IMG/VR virus record: IMGVR_UViG_3300046171_000154
Location: 1-42,072 of that record
Source of the DNA: a virus
Direction: 5' to 3' (one strand)
Length of the DNA: 42,072 bases
Shown here in pieces: positions 31,247-41,966 of this stretch; the first letter of the stretch is position 1; the number at the start of each line of letters is the position of its first letter. A program made the translations under genes and the position numbers. The notes under the pieces were generated by a model, which was not told the origin of the DNA, made no database searches, and worked only from the letters and a program-made list of their open reading frames with translations.

Positions 31247-32797
31247 ATGGCAAACACAATAAATTGGAACGCCCCTACGATAAAAGCAGGTAAAATATCA
31301 AGCAAGAGCGGTGGAGGCGGAAGTACTGCCACTCCAAACTGGACCAATATAGGCCGTGATATTGCGTCTATTGGACAAAGTATTGCCGCTGGTATGCAGG
31401 TTAGGCAGCAAAATATTCGCTACGAAAAAGAACAGCAACTAAAACTTTTGAAAGAAAGGAATGATAGAAACGAATTGCTTTATGATCAAGTAGCTCAAAT
31501 AGACACTTTGCCAAACAATGTATTTGAGCAAAGCAAAAACCAAATGTTGTATAGTTTAATGGATAGATACATTGCTGTTAAAGACGCCATGAATGACCCT
31601 AGCAGCGGGTTGGATCCAGCTGTAGGTAGAAGGGCTTTAGAGGAAATTAATGCCACAGTGGCTAAATACAAACAATACGCACCTACAATTCTTGCCGCGG
31701 CTAGTGAATTAAAAAATGCATTAGATAAACCATTTGGCACACCTGGTGCTATTGCCGGCGGTGTCCCGACTGAACAACAAAAGTTATTGTTGTCATTAAT
31801 AGAAGGCGGAGATGTTAAGATCACAGACAAAGACGGTGTTTTTTATTTATATAATGATGATAAAAATGGTAATGTGCAAAATGTATTTAACGTAGATGAA
31901 TATATGCGTGTTACTAAAAACGGAGAAGAGCCTTTTAGTTATTTTAGAGAAATAATAAACACTGAAGATGAAGACAAGGGAGCAGTTGCTTTGTTAGGTA
32001 CTGCGGCAAATCCGGTCGGCACATATTACGACTATGAAACAGACACTTCGGCGGATGGTAAAACAGAAATAAGAAATCTTACTTGGAAAACAGATAAAAA
32101 TGTTCCTGTTGGTCTAGAGGCTGCCATAAGAAATATTGCCGCTACTGGATACAACTACCTAACAGCTGACCCTGAGGCTAAGCAAGACATGGAGGATCTG
32201 TGGAATGATGTAATTGGCGTTGACAGTAAAGGCGTAACAGGTCAAGATGTTGTTTGGGATCCTCAAGATAAAACCAAAAAAACATATCAAGTTAAAGGAT
32301 ATACTAATGATCAAGGGCAATTTGTATTTGACCCCAAAGGAAACGAATCTCAAACCTATAAAGACGTATTTGGCAATGAATTAAAATTAACTCAGGATGA
32401 ATTTGCAAAAAGGTGGTTAGCAGAAAATGCTATACACAAGTATGCGCCGCGGCCAATGGCGGTAAGTGCTTCAAAAACATCGGACGACGACAGTGGTTCG
32501 TACTATGAGATTGACAGCGCTGTTAGCCAGTTAAAACCTCTAATTAGTACAGGATATTTTAAAGGCAGTCAAGCTAGTTTCCAATTAGTAGATGAAGGAG
32601 ATCCTTCAACCTGGTACTATGCGCCGCTCCTTACTGTTCCTGGCCAAACAAGTGTTTATGCGCCAAGTCAAAAGTTTAAAATTAATGTTTATAAAACCGA
32701 TAAAGACGGTAATGTAAAGAAAGATAAAAAAGGTAATCCTGTAATTGATTACACAGGCCTACGCGCAGGAATGGGCTCAAAAAGAAAATCACAATAA
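31247..32797 (+). CDS. Internal virion protein candidate with shared N-terminal module (516 aa)
   Basis: Residues 8-50 contain APTIKAGKISSKSGGGG and PNWTNIGRDIASIGQSIAAG, matching the 160 aa protein at 7957. A charged coiled coil (RQQNIRYEKEQQLKLLKERN) and mostly helical chain follow, then a beta-rich region around 190-330. The C-terminus is very basic (KTDKDGNVKKDKKGNPVIDY, then MGSKRKSQ). No enzyme motif is evident. Its place before the giant polyvalent gene and after the first internal protein suggests that it is packaged inside the head and ejected. Confidence 0.6.
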   Translation: MANTINWNAPTIKAGKISSKSGGGGSTATPNWTNIGRDIASIGQSIAAGMQVRQQNIRYEKEQQLKLLKERNDRNELLYDQVAQIDTLPNNVFEQSKNQMLYSLMDRYIAVKDAMNDPSSGLDPAVGRRALEEINATVAKYKQYAPTILAAASELKNALDKPFGTPGAIAGGVPTEQQKLLLSLIEGGDVKITDKDGVFYLYNDDKNGNVQNVFNVDEYMRVTKNGEEPFSYFREIINTEDEDKGAVALLGTAANPVGTYYDYETDTSADGKTEIRNLTWKTDKNVPVGLEAAIRNIAATGYNYLTADPEAKQDMEDLWNDVIGVDSKGVTGQDVVWDPQDKTKKTYQVKGYTNDQGQFVFDPKGNESQTYKDVFGNELKLTQDEFAKRWLAENAIHKYAPRPMAVSASKTSDDDSGSYYEIDSAVSQLKPLISTGYFKGSQASFQLVDEGDPSTWYYAPLLTVPGQTSVYAPSQKFKINVYKTDKDGNVKKDKKGNPVIDYTGLRAGMGSKRKSQ

Positions 32798-32810
32798 AAT
32801 ATAATTAAGT

Positions 32811-35800
32811 ATGTATAAAAATGCTTCAGGTAGAACAGTAAGTATTGAACAAATGAAATCTTGGGCGGATTCAGAAGGCGTGAGCATTGAAGAATACGCT
32901 TCTATGAGCGGTTTTACTTTAGTTCAAGAAGAAATAGAAACCCCAAGTGAGGAGGGAAAGGAAACGGGTGTTGCAGCAACGGATGCGAGTGCAATGCCTG
33001 TAATAGTGCCGGAAAATGCATCCGAGATTGCAGTTGTAGAAACGGGGGATCCTGTAGAAATGAAAGTGCCAAAGTCGGAAAATCTTATCGCTTTGGAATC
33101 CAGATTGGAAGAACTTTTATTGGCGCAGAGATCCAAAAGAAACAAACCAGGAAGTAGCGCAAGATTAATTGGCCGAAAAATAGCAACTTTAAAAAGAGAT
33201 ATACAGCGGGAAAAAGAAACTGTTTTTGCGCCTGAAAAAGGGCCAAGCCTAGAAGATCCATTTAGCTTAGTAATGGAAACGGAAGAAACGGTTGAGGCTA
33301 TTTTAGAAAAAGAATATCCTATTCAAATAATGCAAACAGACATTAGAAATGCTGTTATGTATAAAAATCCTACAACAGGGGAGAATCAATATATAAATTT
33401 AAAACCATCGTCATACGAAGAAAGGTTAAATACAGCTAATCAAATTAATGAATTAAAAAATTCATTTGAAACGCTTACAGCTGAAGAGTATGGATCACAA
33501 GTTGTAGATACTTTTATAGATAGGTTTGAACAAAGCACGGAAAAAGCTGATATTGATCAACTTAACTATGGTCTTGATGGTACTGGTTATGAAATAAGTA
33601 CAAATGTAGACTTCTTACCCTCTGCAGACATAAGACAAGAACCAACTGCTATTACTGTATTTGATATTAAAAAAGACGGTAAAGTTGTTCAATCTGGTTT
33701 AAACAAAAATACTTTAGCTGATTTTTTTAATAATAATCTAACCCCTGAAGACGAAGATATTCTTAAAAACAATTCATTTAAAGCCTATGAAGCTTTTGAA
33801 AATAAAGTTGTAAAAAGAAAAGAAGCAGAGGGTAAGAAAGTAGACGAACTAGATATGACTAGGGGCTACTTAGATTCTGGTAAGTTTTCAGAAAGACTAG
33901 CTTTTACATTAAGTGATCCAAAATTAGGTTTAGGGTTTACGCAAGATGAGGCTAATATTGTTAAAAACTACATAGATAATAGGGAAGACAAGCGTAAAAC
34001 AAAATATACTACATATGGGGCCGCGACCACGTCATATACTATGTCTCCTCAAGACTACGTGCAGTATAAGACAGATCTTAGCGATTTACCAGACGAGATT
34101 AAAGCTAAGCTTACGCCTGAGTTATTAAAATCTGTATTTGAACAAGGTTACGAAAACTATAAGACAGCAGAGTTAGATTCACGCATGGTAACCATACAAG
34201 AAGCTATGATGAAAGAGTCGGGTAAAGCTAACCTACTTAAGCTTGCTTACCGTTTTGATAAAGAAGATGTTGATTTATATAAAGAAAGTAAAAAAGAATA
34301 CAAGGAAGAGTTAATTAAAACTCGTGATCATATTGCTAAAACTATTGTTAATGAGGCTGAAAGAATATCAAAATCTACGCCAAACGTTGAATTTAAAGTA
34401 GATAACATTGATGGTCAATATATATTTACAGCAAATCAAACAAAAAAAGGTCTATCTGAAGAAGAGCAAAAAGAGGTAAATTTAGCAATGGGGCAATGGT
34501 ATAAGCTTCAAAATTCCACTATGTCCGCTCAGTTTGATTACAACCAGAGTGCGCAAAATTATGTGCAAGACATTGCTCAATTCCAACAAAAAAGACAAAA
34601 CAGAGAAATAACACCAGGAGAGCTATTTGACCTTAGCATGAAAGAATATGACACAGGAGCGTTATTAGCTAAAGATCTTAATGATGCTTTTGCTGGATTA
34701 GCGCTTGCAGTGCCAACCGTATTAGGTGGATCTGATTATGCTGTTAAAGAGCAAGAAAGATTGCAAAGAAAAAATCAGCAATTTGAAACCATGCTTACTT
34801 ATGATCAAGCATTAGCGCAAGGTAGAGCTGGCTTGTTTGGCTTAAGAACACTAGGGCAACAAGCGCCTAATATTATATTAGCTATAGGAACATCTGGAGC
34901 GGGTACAGCACTAGGCATGAGCAAAATAGCCACCCAACTAGCTGTTGGTACTCAATTTGGGGTATCTTCAGGGGCTCAAAAGTATAGAGACTTAGTAATG
35001 TCCCAAAAACTTGGAGAAGACGCTAAGAATCAAAAAGAATTAAATCGTGTTGCTTATGAGTCTGGCTTAATAGACTATAATACTTACGCATCAAATGAAC
35101 TTGATCTTAATAAAACAATAGCAATGGGTGATCTTACGGATCAGCAAATTGTGAATGCCGCATGGGCAACTGGTTTTATTGAAGGTGGGGTAACATCATT
35201 TATAGGTACTGCTCCTAACTCGTTAAAAGCAATTAAAGACTTTTCAAAAAGCGGGATAAATATATCCAATTTTTTATATAAAAGTAATTTAAAAAAGCTT
35301 GGTATGGCAGGTCTTGAGCTTGGAAAAAGACTAGGTGGAGAGATAATTGAAGAAGAAATTATATACCTTGGCGACACTGTACTTAGTGAAGGGCTTATTC
35401 TTGGCAGAGACATGGACTTTAGCCAGATTGACGATACCGCTGTATCTGCTTTTATTACATCAGGCGCCATGTCTACACCGGGTGTTGCATACTCTGCGCT
35501 AATGAATAATGCAGCTACCGTGGAGTTTCAAAAAGATATTAATGGTTTAACCCAGGATATACAAGACTTAAGTATAAGTATACAAGAATCCACAGACGCT
35601 AGCTCAAGAGATATACTTATTGCGCAATTAGCCACTAAAATGAAAGAGCAAGGCTTTGCTGTTACAGGTTTGGAGGTTGACGCAATAGCATTGGGTGGTG
35701 ATAATCAAAAGAAACTGCTTGGTCTTGGTAGACTAGAAAAAGAGTTAATGTCTGAAGCTGGCGTAAGACCAGAAGACACTCCAACAATTGCTGAAGAAAA

Positions 35801-38800
35801 AGTAAATAACTATAAAGCCAAACTAAAGAAAGAAGGTAAAAACCAACAGGCTGAAAATTTTGACATTAGAAGAGCTACTATTAAGAAGCAGCAAGATCAG
35901 CTTAAAAAAGATGTTAATTACGATCGCGTTGAAAACTCACTAGGGCCATCTGGCAAAAGAATAAAACAAAAGCTTGAAACAACCGACACCAATAAGGCAA
36001 ATGAATATCGTTCTTTAAACAAAAAAGATAAGCTTGCTTTTATTATTAATGAAATTAGAAACGAGCAAAGATTAAGTCACGTTAAGATAGCTAAAGAATC
36101 ACCTGCTATTGTTAAGAAAGTTGAAAGCTTAGTAGATGCAAATGGTAAACCATTGTCTAAAACAGCAAAAGAAAAAGCATATGCTAATGCTGGGGCTAAT
36201 TTAATGTTTAATAAAGGTAGAGCAATAACCTTAAGCACAACCGCAAAAGCATCTTCAGAAATAGTTAACACTGCTGATTTAAAAATACTAGAGGTGTCTA
36301 ATAAAAAAGAGGCACAAAAGCTATTAGAAGACACTGATTTGGATGATGATGCTAAAAATGAAATATACGCATCGTTAGAAAAAGAGGGTAGTAATGGTTT
36401 TATATATAATAATAAGTATATTACTTTTAACAAAGATCGTGCAGAAGCCGCAATAAAAGAGGGTAACATACTGCAGTCAACCGCTATAGTGCACGAAGTA
36501 GCGCACGCTATTGATGATCGTGTTTTTGATACGCCTGAAAAACAAAAACAATACGCAGATAATCTTCATGCTAGACTATCTCAGCCTGATTTAGCTGGTG
36601 TTGATGAACAGGTTAAAAACGTATTAGCAAACAGAGATGATCTTGCTGATGATGTTGGTAAAGAATGGAAAGACACAAGTGCCGCATACAAAGATGAGTA
36701 TACAAAAGTTGCTCAAGAAACTTTTTACGCTTTTGAGGCTGAGCTTAATCAAGAGGCCAAAAGATCCAAAGAAAGTTTTTTTAATCGTATTAACACCAGC
36801 ACACCTGAAGGCGCTTTAAACTATATGCTAAACCGTAACGCTGACTTTAGAGAGGGTAAAATTGGTAAGCGTATACAAAATAAAGTTAAAAAAGGGCCTA
36901 AAAAGTCTTCACTAAAAGGTAAATCATCATTTAGTGCGCCTGATAGTTTTAATACTGATGACAGAGATAGAATGTTTCAAAAAGGAGACGACGCGTTTAA
37001 TGAGGCAGCTTCTTTATACGGTTTGCCGTTAAGCATAGATCAAAATGGTAAGCCTAATTTTACAAAAGAGCAATGGGATGCTGTTCCTGAAAATACTAAG
37101 CTTGTTATAGGTTTTATGGTGGGCGAGCGGTATGCTTCATATGTAGCATACAGAATGAAATCCAGAGATCAAGTCCCTAGATACGATGAGTTCAAAGATG
37201 AAATAATAAATAGAGCCGCAACAGGTACTCAAAAGGGAGATGACGGTATACCTTTCCTAATAAAATCCTATAACCCAGCCAGTGGTACAAAACTTAGTAC
37301 TTATATATATGGCCAAATAGACAATAGATTACAAGGCGTAATTAATAAAACAAAAGGGTTTGGAGAGATTACGACTGAGGCTGCGCCATCTGAGCCGGGC
37401 AGAAAAGAACTTGTAAGCAAAGAAAAAGCTGATGATACTTTAAAAAGAAAAGAGCGCGAAGCTAAAGAAGTTAAAAAAGAATTTCCACAAATAACCGATG
37501 AGGTTATTGTTCTTGATAAAGAAGGAAACGCAGTATCAATATCTAATCAAGTTCAAAAGAAAGTAAAAGACGGTGTTAAGGTGGCATATGCTACAACTAA
37601 GTTTACAGCTCCTATTGGTAGTAAAAAATTTAGGACTGAGCTTGCCAATGCAATGCGTAATAAATTGGGTAACTTATTCAAAAGCATTATGGATCGCGGC
37701 GCTAACTTTGATAATACTGAGAAAGTTGGCAACAAAGAAAAAAGAGCTAACTACGATTCGTTTGTAGATAGAAACTTTCAGAATGTGTATAACATAATGC
37801 CTAAGTCTACAATTTCAGATAGATTTCCGTTTTTAATGGAGGAAATTACAAATGAAGATGGATCGCCAAATTACATGTCAGTTGCCGAGGTAGAGGCCTA
37901 CAACGACGCTATCGATCGTGGGGCTATAAGAGGTAAGCGTATTGCAAATAAGTATGCAAACAATCGTAAGTTTAAGAAAAGAAATTATGATGGCCAAGTT
38001 AAAAAAGAAGGTACTGAGTATTTAAAAGCTAACGATAAAGCGACTAATGTTCGTAATGCGCGTAAAACTTCGTTTGCAGATGTCATTGCTGAAGAAGCTG
38101 CTTTTGATGTATTACCAGAAGTACTAAGAGAAAGCGGATTAGCCAAAGAAGCTGAAATTACTGAAATTGAAAAACAAACAGGTAGAGGCAAATTTTCCGT
38201 TGGTAGAATGGATCCTACTGAAAGATTTAAATTTGATTTAAATAAGGACTTGTTTTTTGATCGTGTTATGAGCCTTCAAAATCTTAGTAAGGGTAACATT
38301 AAGAAAGTATTTTTAACTACATATGGAGCGCTTGATTTTGATCCTAAGATTATAGATGGTGTTGCTGAGCAGTTTGCAAATAGACTTAAGCCCGTTAGTA
38401 AAGCAGATGAAAGCTTGCCAGCCCCAGCGTTTAAACAAATACTAATTGACATATCCAATCAAGCAGACGAGGCTTTAGCACTGCAAAAATTAGTAGGCGC
38501 AACTAAAGCTATATCAGTTTTAAGTAATGATGAAGGCACTATACTTCTTAGTCGAGGAGCAGTAGTTGAAAACTCTCAATTAATAGTAAATGAGTTGGGT
38601 ATCGAAGGGTTCCAATTATTATGGACATTTAGTAAGCCAACCTATTCAGCGTCGGGAGCAATTGGAAAGGGATTTGTTTTTGAAAATGGAAAGCTTGTTA
38701 AAAGCGAAAGAAGCAGAGGCGGAATTGATTTATTTAGCGGAAAAGTTGATATTGAAAATAACTTATTAAAAGCAATCAAACTTCCAGGTGGTAAGAAAAT

Positions 38801-41800
38801 AAAAACAATAGAAACCAATAAAATAACGCTGGAAAGCGGAGAAATTATAACAAGAAAATATAAACTGCCACCCGCAAGCGTGCAGGTAGGAATGCTTAAA
38901 GATGGCTACGAGTCTAATCCAGCCGATATTAAAGCGGCCCAAACATTTGTAACTAAGTTTTTTGAAAACTTAAATAAGCAGGATGTTGACTCAAACACGA
39001 AAGCTTTAATGATAGCTACTTTTAACGACGGCTCAAATAACGCTTTAAGAGCCTCCGCTCCAGTGTGGGGTAAATCTAAGGTAATGCCTTATGCAAATTT
39101 AAACCGTATTAAAAAAATAAGAAACGGCAAGGTAGTTAGGGATAAAAAAGGTAAAATTGTTTTTGAAACGCCTTATAGGTTTGAGCACGCTATTCCTGCT
39201 CGTGTGGTTTTGGCTTATTTATATGACTACCATGTTAATGATAATAAAGACATCAACATTGAATCCCTTTGGAGTGATTATAGAGTAACTATTATTCCAA
39301 CTGCAGAAATGGACAGTGTATTAGATGATGCCGGATTTAGCTCTATAACCACGTCTAATTATGTTCCTGGAGAAACAGCATGGCATAATAGGTATTATAA
39401 TTTATTTACAAGAGGACGTATGCCATATGCAATGGTTAGCTATGATGGCAAAGAAACTGTAGGCGAATCATACGAGCAATACTTTAACGAAAAGGGTAAA
39501 AACCCTGTGGTTAAAGCAGACGCTACGCAGGAAATTGAAGAAAAAAGAACTGCGGATAAAGCAATGGCTAATGCTCGTAAGGGTAAATACTCTATAACGC
39601 CTAAGGGTATTAGTGTATACGATTTCGATGATACTTTAGCTTTTAGTAAAAGTCAAGTTATAGTTAAGATGCCCGCGGGCAAAGACATGCTCGATATTGC
39701 AGCTCGTAGATTATTTGGCGAAACAGCGCTAAAAAATAAACCGGGATTCTTAAAAACATTTGACAGCCTTAACGAAGAACAGCAAGCAAAAGTTTTGCAA
39801 GATGTGCCGCGAGCAACAAGAAAAATTACTCCCGCTGAGTTTGCTAAAAGCAGTGAGCAATTAGCTGCGCAAGGGGCTACATTTGATTTCAGCGAGTTTA
39901 ATAAAGTTGTTAAAGGAACCCCCGGCCCATTAGCGCCAAGGCTTAAAAAAGCAATTGGTAAGTTTGGCAATAAAAATATATTTGTATTAACGGCTAGACC
40001 CGCTGAGTCCGCAAATGCTATACACGCATTTTTAAAAGGCATAGGTTTAGAAATACCTCTTGAAAATATAACTGGACTTGCCGACGGCGCCCCTGCTGCA
40101 AAAGCTAATTGGATGGTTGGAAAAGTAGCCGAAGGATATAATGACTTTTATTTTGTTGATGATCATTTAGGAAATGTAAAGGCGGTTAAAGACGTTCTTA
40201 ATACATTTGACGTTAAAGGTAAAGTTCAACAAGCTAGAGTTAAACATAGTATGAGCCTAGACGTAGACTTTAATAAAATGATTGAACGTCAAAAAGGTGT
40301 TGAAGATTTTAAAGAATTTTCTGCGGCAGTTGCCAGAAGACGAGGCAAAACAAAAGGTAGATTTAAATTCTTTATTCCGCCAAGCGCAGAAGACTTTAGA
40401 GGATTAACACAATACGTATTTGCTGGTAAAGGAAAACAAGGTGAAGCTGATCAAGCTTTCTTTGAGCAAAATTTAATGGATCCTTATTTTCGAGGCGTTG
40501 CAGAAATGGAAAGAGCTCGTCAAACAATTAAAAATGACACAAGAGCTTTAAATAAAATGTTTAAACCGGTTAGAAAAATTATTAATAAACTTGTGCCAGA
40601 AGGAGATTACACATATGACTCTGCTATTAGGGTTTATCTTTGGAATAAGGCTGGGTACGAAATACCTGGCATATCTAAAAGGGATCAAGCTAGATTAGTA
40701 AAACTTGTGCAAAATGATGCAGACCTTTCTGCATACGCAGACGGCTTATTAGTTGTGTCTAAAAAAGATAAATGGACTGAGCCGGGTGAATTTTGGGATG
40801 CTAAAACTTTACTTAGTGATTTGCAAAGCTTAACAGAAAAAGTAAACAGAAAAGAATACCTTGCAGAATTTATTGAAAATGCTGATATTATATTTAGCGA
40901 AAAGAACTTAAATAAAATAGAAGCCGTATATGGTACAAACCTAAGGGAAGCTATTGAGGATTCTTTATTTGCAATGAAAAACGGTACAAACCGTACTTCA
41001 GGCGCTAACAAAATTACTAACGCGTGGAACAACTGGGTTAACAATTCTGTAGGTACAATAATGTTTTTTAACAGAAGATCAGCATTGCTACAAACCATAT
41101 CTTCAATTAACTTTATTAATTGGAGCGATAACAACCCATTAAAAGCAGGTTTAGCATTTGCTAATCAAAAGCAATACTGGAAAGACTTCGTCATGCTGTT
41201 TAACTCTGATAAATTAAAGCAGCGTAGGGGAGGTTTGAAGTCTGACGTGCAGGAACAAGAAATTGCTAACGCTGCTAAAAACGCAAAAGACAAAGCAAGC
41301 GCTGCGGTTTCTTATTTATTAAAAATAGGATTTACCCCTACACAAATTGCTGATAGCTTTGCTATTGCAGCGGGGGGAGCTACATTTTATCGTAACAGGG
41401 TTAATACTTACTTAAAAGAGGGTATGTCTCAAAAAGACGCTGAAGCAAAAGCATTTTTAGACTTTAGCAAAATATCAGATGAATCACAACAGTCAGGTGA
41501 TCCAGCATTGGTATCTCAACAACAGCGAAGCGTTGCGGGACGTCTTATATTGTCTTTCCAAAACACGCCTATGCAATATACTAGATTGATGAAAAAAGCC
41601 GCCCAGGACCTTGTAAACGGCCGTGGAGATGCTAAGTCAAACATATCTAAGATTGCTTATTATGGTGCTGTTCAAAATATAATATTTTCAGCGTTACAAA
41701 ATGCGGCGTTTGCTTTAATTCCTGGGTTCGATGATGATGATGAAACAGATGAACAAAGAGAAGCTGCCCGCGACAAAAAAGCTACGCGTATGATAAACGG

Positions 41801-41966
41801 TATGACTGATACAATATTGCGTGGTACTGGTATATATGGGGCTGTTGTATCTACTGTAAAAAATACTATATTAAAGTTTTTAGAGCAAGACAAAAAGGGA
41901 TATAAAGCAGATCATACATATACAATTATAGAGGCAGCAAACATAGCTCCTCCAATAGGGCTCTAA
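32811..41966 (+). CDS. Giant polyvalent virion protein with zincin and HAD domains (3051 aa before a frameshift)
   Basis: Landmarks in order: N-terminal motif VSIEEYASMSGFTL; a helical/beta region; a hydrophobic stretch near 684-725 (NIILAIGTSGAGTALGMSKI); a zinc-protease motif H-E-V-A-H at 1228-1232 (STAIVHEVAHAIDD); a sigma-region-2-like run (NPASGTKLSTYIYGQIDNRL) near 1490-1510; a complete HAD phosphatase at 2270-2460 with DFDDT (D2271, D2273), LTAR (T2394), a Lys in PAAKANW and FVDDHLGN (D2450, D2451); and a C-terminal helical domain with SVAGRLILSFQNTPMQYTRL. Such multi-domain proteins are called polyvalent and are thought to be injected with DNA to act on the host early. Its stop at 41964-41966 comes from one extra base at GGGC (41958-41961). 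The leader is A/T-rich (AAAATATAATTAAGT). Confidence 0.85.
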   Translation: MYKNASGRTVSIEQMKSWADSEGVSIEEYASMSGFTLVQEEIETPSEEGKETGVAATDASAMPVIVPENASEIAVVETGDPVEMKVPKSENLIALESRLEELLLAQRSKRNKPGSSARLIGRKIATLKRDIQREKETVFAPEKGPSLEDPFSLVMETEETVEAILEKEYPIQIMQTDIRNAVMYKNPTTGENQYINLKPSSYEERLNTANQINELKNSFETLTAEEYGSQVVDTFIDRFEQSTEKADIDQLNYGLDGTGYEISTNVDFLPSADIRQEPTAITVFDIKKDGKVVQSGLNKNTLADFFNNNLTPEDEDILKNNSFKAYEAFENKVVKRKEAEGKKVDELDMTRGYLDSGKFSERLAFTLSDPKLGLGFTQDEANIVKNYIDNREDKRKTKYTTYGAATTSYTMSPQDYVQYKTDLSDLPDEIKAKLTPELLKSVFEQGYENYKTAELDSRMVTIQEAMMKESGKANLLKLAYRFDKEDVDLYKESKKEYKEELIKTRDHIAKTIVNEAERISKSTPNVEFKVDNIDGQYIFTANQTKKGLSEEEQKEVNLAMGQWYKLQNSTMSAQFDYNQSAQNYVQDIAQFQQKRQNREITPGELFDLSMKEYDTGALLAKDLNDAFAGLALAVPTVLGGSDYAVKEQERLQRKNQQFETMLTYDQALAQGRAGLFGLRTLGQQAPNIILAIGTSGAGTALGMSKIATQLAVGTQFGVSSGAQKYRDLVMSQKLGEDAKNQKELNRVAYESGLIDYNTYASNELDLNKTIAMGDLTDQQIVNAAWATGFIEGGVTSFIGTAPNSLKAIKDFSKSGINISNFLYKSNLKKLGMAGLELGKRLGGEIIEEEIIYLGDTVLSEGLILGRDMDFSQIDDTAVSAFITSGAMSTPGVAYSALMNNAATVEFQKDINGLTQDIQDLSISIQESTDASSRDILIAQLATKMKEQGFAVTGLEVDAIALGGDNQKKLLGLGRLEKELMSEAGVRPEDTPTIAEEKVNNYKAKLKKEGKNQQAENFDIRRATIKKQQDQLKKDVNYDRVENSLGPSGKRIKQKLETTDTNKANEYRSLNKKDKLAFIINEIRNEQRLSHVKIAKESPAIVKKVESLVDANGKPLSKTAKEKAYANAGANLMFNKGRAITLSTTAKASSEIVNTADLKILEVSNKKEAQKLLEDTDLDDDAKNEIYASLEKEGSNGFIYNNKYITFNKDRAEAAIKEGNILQSTAIVHEVAHAIDDRVFDTPEKQKQYADNLHARLSQPDLAGVDEQVKNVLANRDDLADDVGKEWKDTSAAYKDEYTKVAQETFYAFEAELNQEAKRSKESFFNRINTSTPEGALNYMLNRNADFREGKIGKRIQNKVKKGPKKSSLKGKSSFSAPDSFNTDDRDRMFQKGDDAFNEAASLYGLPLSIDQNGKPNFTKEQWDAVPENTKLVIGFMVGERYASYVAYRMKSRDQVPRYDEFKDEIINRAATGTQKGDDGIPFLIKSYNPASGTKLSTYIYGQIDNRLQGVINKTKGFGEITTEAAPSEPGRKELVSKEKADDTLKRKEREAKEVKKEFPQITDEVIVLDKEGNAVSISNQVQKKVKDGVKVAYATTKFTAPIGSKKFRTELANAMRNKLGNLFKSIMDRGANFDNTEKVGNKEKRANYDSFVDRNFQNVYNIMPKSTISDRFPFLMEEITNEDGSPNYMSVAEVEAYNDAIDRGAIRGKRIANKYANNRKFKKRNYDGQVKKEGTEYLKANDKATNVRNARKTSFADVIAEEAAFDVLPEVLRESGLAKEAEITEIEKQTGRGKFSVGRMDPTERFKFDLNKDLFFDRVMSLQNLSKGNIKKVFLTTYGALDFDPKIIDGVAEQFANRLKPVSKADESLPAPAFKQILIDISNQADEALALQKLVGATKAISVLSNDEGTILLSRGAVVENSQLIVNELGIEGFQLLWTFSKPTYSASGAIGKGFVFENGKLVKSERSRGGIDLFSGKVDIENNLLKAIKLPGGKKIKTIETNKITLESGEIITRKYKLPPASVQVGMLKDGYESNPADIKAAQTFVTKFFENLNKQDVDSNTKALMIATFNDGSNNALRASAPVWGKSKVMPYANLNRIKKIRNGKVVRDKKGKIVFETPYRFEHAIPARVVLAYLYDYHVNDNKDINIESLWSDYRVTIIPTAEMDSVLDDAGFSSITTSNYVPGETAWHNRYYNLFTRGRMPYAMVSYDGKETVGESYEQYFNEKGKNPVVKADATQEIEEKRTADKAMANARKGKYSITPKGISVYDFDDTLAFSKSQVIVKMPAGKDMLDIAARRLFGETALKNKPGFLKTFDSLNEEQQAKVLQDVPRATRKITPAEFAKSSEQLAAQGATFDFSEFNKVVKGTPGPLAPRLKKAIGKFGNKNIFVLTARPAESANAIHAFLKGIGLEIPLENITGLADGAPAAKANWMVGKVAEGYNDFYFVDDHLGNVKAVKDVLNTFDVKGKVQQARVKHSMSLDVDFNKMIERQKGVEDFKEFSAAVARRRGKTKGRFKFFIPPSAEDFRGLTQYVFAGKGKQGEADQAFFEQNLMDPYFRGVAEMERARQTIKNDTRALNKMFKPVRKIINKLVPEGDYTYDSAIRVYLWNKAGYEIPGISKRDQARLVKLVQNDADLSAYADGLLVVSKKDKWTEPGEFWDAKTLLSDLQSLTEKVNRKEYLAEFIENADIIFSEKNLNKIEAVYGTNLREAIEDSLFAMKNGTNRTSGANKITNAWNNWVNNSVGTIMFFNRRSALLQTISSINFINWSDNNPLKAGLAFANQKQYWKDFVMLFNSDKLKQRRGGLKSDVQEQEIANAAKNAKDKASAAVSYLLKIGFTPTQIADSFAIAAGGATFYRNRVNTYLKEGMSQKDAEAKAFLDFSKISDESQQSGDPALVSQQQRSVAGRLILSFQNTPMQYTRLMKKAAQDLVNGRGDAKSNISKIAYYGAVQNIIFSALQNAAFALIPGFDDDDETDEQREAARDKKATRMINGMTDTILRGTGIYGAVVSTVKNTILKFLEQDKKGYKADHTYTIIEAANIAPPIGL

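Noticed and set aside
39615-39640. DFDDT in the giant protein as an RNA polymerase DxDxD catalytic loop
   Set aside because: The following LTAR, Lys and FVDD motifs in order identify a HAD phosphatase, not a polymerase.
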